This document shows positions 45,112-53,800 of a stretch of 64,000 nucleotides of DNA, in pieces. Under the pieces are notes generated by a model. It made no database searches. It saw only the letters and a program-made list of their open reading frames with translations, and was not told the DNA's origin. This stretch comes from Emiliania huxleyi CCMP1516. Lineage: Eukaryota > Haptophyta > Isochrysidales > Noelaerhabdaceae. The stretch is taken from positions 15,299 to 79,298 of the forward strand of contig NW_005201912.1 in the NCBI RefSeq assembly GCF_000372725.1, written 5' to 3'. Position numbers and translations under genes: made by a program. The number at the start of each line of letters is the position of its first letter. Within the stretch, counting starts at the first letter, position 1.

Positions 45112-45365
45112 TGACAGCTGGTGACAGGTAGGTGTCACTGTCGCTGTCGTTTGCTGTATGACAGCTGGCAGCTGTCATGACAGCGGCTAACCGTCGTGAC
45201 AGTGGCTAACCGTCATGACGTGAACTTTCCATAGTCTCTCTCTGAACGGCGGAGCTATTCTCACATCCACACACACACCCCGTGCCAAGGAAGGCGCCGG
45301 GCCGTCCACGAGCAGAACGCGAGCGTCGGGAGACTTGCCGCCGCCCGCATCGGACCGCAGCCAGC

Positions 45366-46256
45366 ATGGAGACCTTGAGACGCTCGTACATCCGCTTCCG
45401 CGGCGGTGCAGCGCTACAGGCTGAGCTCAACCGTGGTTCTGAGCGAGTCGCTCTGGTCGGCGCGACGCCCGGCGGCGCACAGTGCTCTCGCCTTGGCGTG
45501 TTTGTGAAGCGGCACGATCTTATCAACGGGATGCCATCCTACGAGAAGGATGGGGACCCAAGCGTGATGATGTGGTATTCGGGCGGGTGGAAGGTGGGCG
45601 ACGCAAAGCAGCTCGGAAGAAAGGGCTGCGGCATCAGCTGCCCCGACGACGCCTTCGCTCCCGAGACCGCGACCCGTGCTTGGCGCGTCAACCTACCCGC
45701 CGGCGGGGGCTGGTGCGACGCGCCGGACGTGCGCTGCATCGCGGGCGCTGCTCTGAGCGAGGAGCTCAAGCGGGCGGCGGCGCGGGTCGCCCTCGTGGGC
45801 AAGGCGCCCAAGGGCGCGCAGGACGCGAGCGCGTGGATGGGAGTCTTCTCCAAGTGCGACGAGGAGGTCAACGGTCACCCGTCGTACGAACTCGAGGGCA
45901 ACGGTGAGGTGATGCTCTGGCACGCGGCGGACTGCTGGTACGTGGGCAACGCTGAGGACGCGGGCGAGCAGGTGGGCTTCCTCTCAGTGCGCGACGGGGC
46001 GCTGCTGCCGCAGTCGATCTCGCGCGTCTGGCGCGTGAAGCCAAAGGAGGGCGACGCCAAGAAGAAGAAGAAGGAGAAGAAGAAGGGCAAGGACGACTGG
46101 GTCGACGCCGCCGAGGTGCGGCTGCTCGCAGAGAGACCGACGGCCTCGCGCGTGTACGACGCAGCCACGTCCAGCTGGGTCGAGACGGCCACCCTGATTG
46201 TCTTTGAGGACAGCGGGCCGCCCGGCCGCGGCAGCAGGGTCTCCGCCGCTGCGTGA
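45366..46256 (+). CDS. Protein with two copies of an unnamed ~100-residue module
   Basis: A 296-residue intronless protein, started at the ATG at 45366 (CAGCATGGAG). Two modules align: VALVGATPGGAQ..GVFVK..NGMPSYEKDGDP..MMWYSGGWKVGDA and VALVGKAPKGAQ..GVFSK..NGHPSYELEGNG..MLWHAADCWYVGNA, both ending xRxWRV. The NGxPSY..W..VG pattern recurs in protist proteins as a small beta-rich module, but I know no named family or function. A lysine-rich linker (KKKKKEKKKGK) and a short tail follow. It begins about 125 bp after the transposon end. Confidence 0.8.
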   Translation: METLRRSYIRFRGGAALQAELNRGSERVALVGATPGGAQCSRLGVFVKRHDLINGMPSYEKDGDPSVMMWYSGGWKVGDAKQLGRKGCGISCPDDAFAPETATRAWRVNLPAGGGWCDAPDVRCIAGAALSEELKRAAARVALVGKAPKGAQDASAWMGVFSKCDEEVNGHPSYELEGNGEVMLWHAADCWYVGNAEDAGEQVGFLSVRDGALLPQSISRVWRVKPKEGDAKKKKKEKKKGKDDWVDAAEVRLLAERPTASRVYDAATSSWVETATLIVFEDSGPPGRGSRVSAAA

Positions 46257-46752
46257 TGCCAAAAAGCGGCGTGGGCGAGATATGACACGCGTGTAGCATA
46301 TAGAAAGGGTGGGAGGGGGTTGCCGGGGGGGGGCGGGGGGGGCGGGGCGTGTGTCTGATGAGGGGCAGGGGGAGAACTCGGGGGATGTGGCATGTGCCAC
46401 AACCATGTGCGAGCGCATGTGAGACGGACACGATTGCATACATCGGGACATAAATACGTATTAGGTTTTGGTATGCCCCACACACACAGAGAAAAGAACG
46501 ACATACGTGATCGTGTGTACATGTATTTCCTCCTGTCGCTGTCCTAAGCTCGAGCTACAGCGTACAGGGGGACAGCCTCTCGAGGGTCTACCCACTCGCC
46601 GACAGTCCCGCGGCCCAGCCTCTGCGGCTACGCGTTGGCGCAGATACAAGTCGCGCAGCGAACGTACCGCAAGACGCAGCGCAGAGGTGTTAGTAGCGCA
46701 GAGGGAGAGCCGCAATCCACAGCGGCCTCTCCAACCGATCCGCAGCTCCGCC
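46257..46752. other. Intergenic stretch, nothing recognised
   Basis: Contains a G-run at 46310-46350. Open frames here lack any domain. Confidence 0.5.
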
Positions 46753-48085
46753 TCAGGCCGGCGGGCCGAAGAAGGGTACCCGAGCGCCCGGCGGCAACGC
46801 AGGCACCCCGGCGAGGAGTCCAGCGACCTGTTCACGACAGGGGGCGCGCGTGACGAGGCGCCGTTCGCGCCGCCTGGCCGGGCGCGAGGAAGCGGCAGAG
46901 CTCACCCACACTCCGGCCGCGATGAGGGCGAGCGTGCAGAAGGTGTTTCCAAAGACGGAGAAGAGGAGGATGGCCAGCGTGCGATTCAGCTTCGGCCGCG
47001 TCTCGCCGAAGGGGAGGGACGCCTGCAGACGCTTGATGACCCGCCTGCGAGGTACAGCCGAGGAGCCGCCGAAGCTGACGGCCGACGGAGAACGCCGAGA
47101 GAACGCCGAGAGAACGCCGAGAGGCAGCCGAGAGGCAGCCGAGAGACAGCCGAGAGGCAGCCGAGAGGCAGCCGAGAGAACGCCGAGAGACAGCCGAGAG
47201 GCAGCCGAGAGAACGCCGAGAGACAGCCGAGAGACAGCCGAGAGGCAGCCGAGAGAACGCCGAGAGACAGCCGAGAGGCAGCCGAGAGAACGCCGAGAGA
47301 CAGCCGAGAGGCAGCCGAGAGACAGCCGAGAGGCAGCCGAGAGAGGCCCCAAGAGATAACCCTCTCCGCCGTAACCTCGGCTGCACTCGGCGGCATCTCG
47401 GCGGCATCTCGCGGCGGTGTTTGCCCAAACAGCGGCGTGACGCCGACGGAGAAGGCCATGCGGAAGGGGCGGGTGATGGTGCCGAAGGTGAGGTAAATGC
47501 CGGCGTACACGGCGAGGAACTTGGACCACTGCCCAGGCGCCAGCGGCGAGAGGCCCGTTGACTGGCAAAAGGTGAACCAGGCGACCGACACCGTCACGCC
47601 TGCCGCGCGAGGGAAGGAAGAGCTGCGAGGGGAGAGACTCGGGTACACATCGGAGGAGCCCGCCCGGGAACGTCTCGGAGGGCGTCTCGGGAGTAGCACG
47701 CTCGTATCATGGGCTCGGAGTGTCGTGGATGTCTCGGAAGGCGTGCCGCGCCAGCGTTGAGGTTCGAGACGAGTCCGTAGGTGAAGAAGGCGTCGACACC
47801 GAGCTTGCTCAGCGAAGCGCGGTCGAACTTCATCCACTTGCCAAACCACGCGCGCGCGCGCGCCACCGGCGACTCACCAGCTGACTCACTCGCCATGCGC
47901 GGCGGACACGGTACCCGCGCCGCTCGTTGCAAAGGAGGCGCATATGCCGGTCGCAGCGCTGCTCCCCGCACCGCTGTCACGCCTGGCGAGCGCGCAGTCG
48001 TCCGGACGGCGTGCGAGGCGACGCCGGTGGACAGGATGAGCAGAGTGGCAGACGCGCTGAGCGTCGCAGTTGTACATCTCGTCAT
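46753..48085 (-). CDS. Plastid-type DUF1279 (FAM210-like) membrane protein
   Basis: Three exons by frame: 48085-47752, 47599-47425, 47044-46753 (about 266 residues). The N-terminus has a hydrophobic signal (ATLSASATLLILSTGVASHA) followed by a basic, Ala/Pro-rich stretch, which is the two-part leader of proteins sent to complex plastids. The mature part reads WFGKWMKFDRASLSKLGVDA, YGLVSN, then YAGIYLTFGTITRPFRMAF, which fits DUF1279, and RVIKRLQASL before a last hydrophobic span. FAM210-type proteins are small organelle membrane proteins of poorly known role. Both introns are GC-AG, and the second holds a long 11-bp minisatellite. The C-terminal 40 residues are low-complexity, so the end may be mis-set. 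Confidence 0.75.
47094..47345. repeat. 11-bp minisatellite (AGAGGCAGCCG) in the DUF1279 intron
   Basis: More than twenty copies, mixing GAGGCAGCCGA, GAGACAGCCGA and GAGAACGCCGA units, within intron 47424-47045. Confidence 0.97.
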
Positions 48086-49977
48086 CTTGCGGCCTCCAGC
48101 GCCGAGCAAAATCTTTGCGCTGCCTGGGGCCTGGCGCGCACTGGCGGCTGAGGGCCAAAAGCAAAACGCGCAGCGCGACTCGAGGCCGCGGGTGCGGGCG
48201 CGACTCGTCAACCAGGGAGAGCGGGCTCGACCCCCCTGGGAGGGGAGGCGACACGACCCAACGCCGCCGCCCCCGCCCGGGGAGACCTCGGCCGGGCCGT
48301 CGACGCCCTCGAAAGCGGTGGAGCCGGGAGAAGCTGGCGGAGATGAAGGGCGGCAGCGAGCGGAGGAAGCGACACCAACAACGAGGGAAACGGCCACACC
48401 GGCCGTCGCATGACGCTCGTGAGACGAGCAAGAGAACGAATCAAGGGGGGTCGGAACCCTGGGAGGACGGGGGGTGAGCCCTCATGCGGGGGGTTTACTC
48501 AAGTGCCTGCGCGAGTGAGTGTGGAGTGGGGGTGTGACGTGTGAGGCGTGCAGTGTGGTGTTCATTAGCTCCGAGTAGAGGGGGCGTCCTGCAGTTAAGG
48601 GGAAACCCGGTACGCGGGGCCAACCCTCGGAGACCCGTGTTTACTTTAAGGCCCTTGCCCTGCGAACGCGCACCCCCGGGGCTAGGGCTCTCTAGCCCGT
48701 AACCCGATGCCAATCATCCGGCCCGCTGGGTGCGCTTCTGAGCTCCCTGGCCCTGGATGTGCGGTTAATGACTGCACTCCAAGTGCTCCAAGTGCTCCAC
48801 TCTCACATCTCAGAGCCGTGTTCTATCTCAGCAACCCCGCTCGCGGGTGCTAGAGCAGCGTTCTTCAAGCTTAAACCCCACTCTACACAACACAGAGCAG
48901 CGTTTTGCCTAACAAGACTCCGCTCTGCAACCTTCAGAGCGGACTCTTGCTCAGAAAAACACCGACCAAACACGTTCGAGCGGAGCCAAGTCAGTGCAAC
49001 ACCGCTCAACATACGTAGCGGGAGCGGTCAATTTCCGCGGAGAGGCTGCTTTCGCCTCCCTCAGTCGCGCTCTTCTCGGGTGAGTTGGAGGGAGCTACCG
49101 CAGTGCTTCCGGAAGTCATTTCAGACTTCGAGGCCATTGTCAATAATTAGCAGACCAGCCGGCGGAAAGGCCACGCCGAAGCCCACCGGCAGAGGCGGTA
49201 ACCGGCACCGGTACACCGGTATGGCTATGCTCCTCAGAGTGCCCGGAGGAATCATGATATTTTCACCGAAACGAAAGTCGAAAGACGAAACGCGAGCGCG
49301 GTGCGACGCGCGTGCACAGCGGTCAGCGCCACATAGGGAGTGCACGCCGTCTCTGAGAGACGGTGCTGAGCTAACATACCGACTCGCGGCGTTAGGTAGA
49401 AAGGTGAAGAACAGTCAGGCTCGGACTGGACACCAGCGCGGTATGGGTGGACGCGGGACAGATGATGACGAACACGCACGAGCAACACACAGACACAAAC
49501 AAAGCTCACAAGACACAAAGAACAAGGAAAAGAAAGCGTGGGGGGGGGGGGGGGGCTGTGACCCCTCAAATTAAGCCCAGCCACCACCAGCCAGCGACGA
49601 AACAAAAGAACAACGAAAAGAAATCGCTTGCTCTCCAAGTGCTTGCGAGCGTGTTCTGCACGTTCCTGGCAGTCGCCGTCGCAGCGCCAAGAGGCACCGC
49701 TCGCCAACAGGTTAGCCATACCGAGGCGGGTCCGTACGTGAACGACGCACAAGGCCTGAGTTGGCAAGGTAAGGGGAATGATCAGAATGGCAAGGCTCGG
49801 AATGCGTTCTTTGAACGTTCAGAACACCGGCCACTAGGCCCGCCTATACGGGACAGCCACCCTCTCAAAGCACTCACCACACGATTATGCCGCCTCCTAT
49901 TCGTCATCCTCTTCAAAGCCGACAATGGCTTCGTCCGCCGCCTTTCTCCGCCGTGCGGTACGCCTTGAGTGCCCGGT
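48086..49977. other. Long intergenic stretch, no confident gene
   Basis: Holds a short dispersed sequence (CCCTGGATGTGCGGTTAATG, then CTCCAAGTGCTCCAAG; 48751-48795) that recurs at 55992-56038, and a G-run at 49540-49554. I looked for RNA genes near 48590-48720 and recognised none. Confidence 0.45.
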
Positions 49978-50406
49978 TCAGGTTCTGCTTGCCGCAGTTG
50001 TCACGTACAGCTCCTCGAGCTCGACCCAGCGCGTATCAATGAAGCCGTCGTCATTCTGGTCCTCTCCAAACTTGCCGCGGGTGAGGTAGCACAGCGACGT
50101 CTCCGCCGCGGCCAGCTCATTGCGCCGCTTCTTCCCGACGAGCCGCTCAGGGTCGGCGAAGCGCATGCCAATCACCTCCTTGATCTCGAACGAGTATGTC
50201 GGCACGACCGCGTCGTCTCCTCCGCCGTCGGCGAGGCGCGCCACGCGCTCCGCCGTGGCCGCCTTCTGGCATTTGTAGCGGGTACACATGGTGCGGCGCG
50301 CATACTTGAGCACACCGTGGTTGGTGCAGTTGGCGCACGTGCCTGTGTGGGATAGGGCGACATAGCGACGCGCGCGCTCCGGGTATTTTTTCTGAGACAC
50401 ACACAC
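49978..50406 (-). pseudogene. Possible mobile-element fragment with Cys pairs and a chromodomain-like stretch
   Basis: The frame reads TGTCANCTNHGVLKYARRTM with paired cysteines, then YSFEIKEVIGMRF and DTRWVELEEL, faintly like a chromodomain. No start or partner exon is clear. Low certainty. Confidence 0.3.
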
Positions 50407-50802
50407 AGGGCCTCCACAGCTCAGGGGCTCTCACAGCGTCCCATGAAGGTTCACGGGGCCGACTACAGTGTACAACGGGGAGGAGTGCGCCGTACCCCTG
50501 GCTGGGCGCAAAGGGTCTCGCTCTCGGCCTCGTCCCTCACCCCTCAGGCGTCAGGGCTACAGTAAAGCCGCGTGGTACTCTACCCTGTATCCAACGTGCG
50601 CAACGGCAACTCCGCTCTCCGGGTCCGGCGGCTCGCGTGCAACCCCAACCGGCCCCAACGCGGCCAAGAAAAAAGACATCAACCCTTCGAGAACCTCTCG
50701 AGAACAACTCGGTACCGCTCTCTCGACACTAGTACGGCGCGACAAGAGGACACCCACTTTCACATGACATGGACACATGGAGATGGAGAGATTCATGGTG
50801 AG

Positions 50803-53800
50803 TCAGGGAACGGTCTGCGGAGACGCCGACCGCTCAGAGCCGACGCGGCCGTCGCCGTCCAAGTCGATCCCCGTCAGGTTTTCGGTCAGGTTGAGCGCGT
50901 CGCTGAGTAGGCCGCCCCTCCTTGGGCCACACAACGCGTCGATCTGGCCGAGCACCAGCCGCAGCGAGACCTCCGCGTGCGGGCCACCATGCAGCGGAGT
51001 CGCGATCGGGCGGTAGATGCCGGCGTCTCGCAGCGCAGCTGGCGTCGCCGCGATGATGTCGTCGAAAGTGGCGACGCCCACGTCGCCGTCGCGCCGCTCG
51101 TGCACCAGCACGAGCGGCCGGCCGCCCTCCAGCGCCTCGCGCACCTGCCCACGGCACAACGGCGTGAAGAGACGCCGTTCCCCTGGCGACCCCTGGTGTG
51201 CCTCTGTGCACCTCGCAGCCGAGCGCCTCCGCCTGGGCTCCCGGAGCAAAGGTGGAGCTGTTCAGGTAGAGCAAGAAAGCGCACGTGGAGCGCGCCTGCG
51301 CGGGGTCGTGTGCGCTGCTGCTCGAATCTCGGCTGCAATCTCAATATCGGTTGAACCCCGTCGGACATCTCGACCGAATCTCGACCAATCTCGTCTGAAT
51401 CTCGGCTCCCGGGTGCGAGAGCCTGCGCGGGGTCGTCCGTGCTGCGCAGCCGCCCGTCGCTCGCCTGCTCACAGATGGAGGTGTGGAGAGACGCGGTTCA
51501 CACCCACAGCGATCCTCGAGGGTCGCGCCGGCTCGCCTCGCCGATGCTCTCTGCCACCTCAGCCGCGCCGGCGTTGCTGGCGGAGTAGTACACGTGAAAC
51601 TCCTTCCGGGTGGCGAGCGGCGGCGGCGGCGAGCGGAGGAGGTCGCCCGGCAGGAAGATGGGCTGGTCTGCGCCGGCCGCCTTCCACGCGCGAAGCAGCT
51701 CGACGATCAGCAGCCTCATCGAGCACATCTGGAAGGGGCGCAGCCGGTGCCACGTCACCAGCGGCGCCGCGAAGACATACTCGCGCAGCTCATCGGGGCA
51801 CTCGGCGCGGTGGACCTGTTCACAGCTGGAGGTGTGAAGAGGCGCTGTTCACAGCTCGTCGGAGCACTCTCCACGGTGGGACGTCGAGCGGCACTCCGCC
51901 GTGCGACGGGTCCGTCTCCAGCAGCAGAATCAGCGGCTTCTTCCGCTCAACCTATCCACAAACCCTCTGTTCTCGGCGCTCCGCGCTCTTCTCAGCGCGA
52001 GCGGCCTCTCTGCCGAACCGCGGCGCGCAGCTCGCGCAAGCAGTTGCGGGAGCGCATGTAGTCGGAGGCGGGTGCACCTGTTCACAGCTAGAGGTGTGAA
52101 GAGACGCTGTTCACGGGAGGGAGCGCATGTAGTCGGAGGCGGGTGCGCCGTCGGCGACGGCGGTCGAGCCCGTCAGCAGCACGATCACGGCCTCCGAGTT
52201 GCCCACGTGCTCCTCCAGCCGCGCGGTGTCGTCCAAGTTGTCCACGTCCAAGAAGGGCGAGATGTTTTGTACGTAACTTGGGGACGCGGCGAGCACGTGT
52301 CAGGAGGACGTGTCTGCGGCCGTGTCAGCGGCCGGCGGTCGTGCCGAGGAGCGGCGGCGGTGCGGGCGTAGAGGCAGGGGTGCGGGCAGAGTGGAGGCGG
52401 CGGTGTTGACGGGCGTGCGGATGTGGAGACAGTGGTGGGGGAGGGCGGAGGAGGCGGTGGGTCGCACCGCTGCAGCTGCCCCTTGAGCGCCTTTGCCTGG
52501 TCCTGCCCGCTCGACCACACGTGGGAGAGGAAGACGTGGTACCTGTGCACCTGTTCACAGCTAGAGGAGTGAAGAGACGCTGTTCACGGGAGAGGGAGAC
52601 GTGGTACCTGTGCACCGCGGTCAGTCTGTGACGCGCTGGGGCGTGGCCGAGCGAGAGGCAGCTGGTGAGCACCGCCCATCCGGCAGCCCCATAGCAGAGA
52701 TGACCCGCGCCTACACCCGGGTGATCGGGGGTAGATCTCGGGTGATCTGGGGTAGATCTCGGGTGATCTGGCAGTCGTCCGAAATGTCGGACCCCCCCAT
52801 CACGGCAGGGGCGCCGCGCCTACACGCGAGGGCACAGGCCGAGATCATATCTCCCCCACATCTCCCTCATATCTCGTCCTACACGCGAGGAGGCACAGGC
52901 CGAGATCCGCACGAGAGGCCGCCGAGAGGTCTAGCCAGCCGTCGCGGGGCGCCGCACCCTCGTGTTTCTAGGACGAGATATGAGGGAGATATGGAGGAGA
53001 TATGCTCTCGGTCTCAGCCATCGCGGGGCCGCACCTCGTGTGCCTTTGCCAGCTCCCAAGGCGGCGTGCCCCGCTTGGAGCGAGACATGAGCGCGAGGGT
53101 GACGGAGCGGTGCAGCGACCCCTTCCTACAGCCTCTTCCCATCCCGGCTGATCTCGGCTGGTCCCTAACGGCGGGGCGGCGCAGCACCCTCTCCTCGGCC
53201 CAGCCGGCGGCTCCCAGCGTGCAAAGTCGCGCTCCGCGTCCCTGCAGCCGAGCGGTGCAGTCACGAGGCCGTCAGGGCTCGGAGGAGGCTCGGAGGGCAG
53301 CTCGAGCAGAGTCTGGGGGGGGGGGGCCGATTGCAGGCAAGTGCCGCTGCAGGCCTGATAATGCCCTTGAGATGCCTCCGCCGCCGCTGCAGCCGGAGGT
53401 AACAGAGTCCGCCGCAGAGGCAGAGCGCAATGAGCCCCGACGCGAGCGCCGCGATGAGTGTAACCACCCCCCTGTTCACGCCTCCAGCCGTGAAGAGACG
53501 CCGAGTACCGCCGCGCGCAAGCAAGGGGGCAGCCCCGCACCGGTTTGAACTGGTTGGACTGGTCGCGTCCTGGCACAGGGCGCCGCTAAACCCCGGAAGG
53601 CAGTCGCAACCGCCGTCGAAGCGGCATTTGCCGTTGCCCGAGCAGTTCCCCTCGTTCAGGCAGTAGCGCAGCTTCCACGGCGGCGTTGGGAAGGAGACGT
53701 TCTCTCTCTCCTTTGCGTCGAAGACAACCTAGAGGAAAACGAGGCGTCAACGAGGGGGTGGTATGTCGGGCGATGGGCGGTGCTACAACACCTCGTAGTC

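Larger units (their letters stand above)
43569..45240. mobile_element. Non-autonomous DNA transposon with 34-bp terminal inverted repeats
   Basis: 43569-43602 and 45207-45240 are perfect 34-bp inverted repeats (outer end GAGAGACTATGGAAAGTTCA). Inside the ends, GTCATGACGGTTA words recur and can fold. The 1,672-bp body is filled with GTGACAGCTG and GACAGCAGCAAT arrays and has no transposase. I see no clear target duplication. Confidence 0.85.

Noticed and set aside
47040-47360. Open frames of RREAAERQPRGS or SAVSRLSLGCL repeats
   Set aside because: Translations of the 11-bp array inside the DUF1279 intron, open in several frames on both strands.
48590-48730. Possible rRNA or tRNA-like sequence in a long gene-free stretch
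   Set aside because: I could not find a cloverleaf, box sequences or known rRNA core words.
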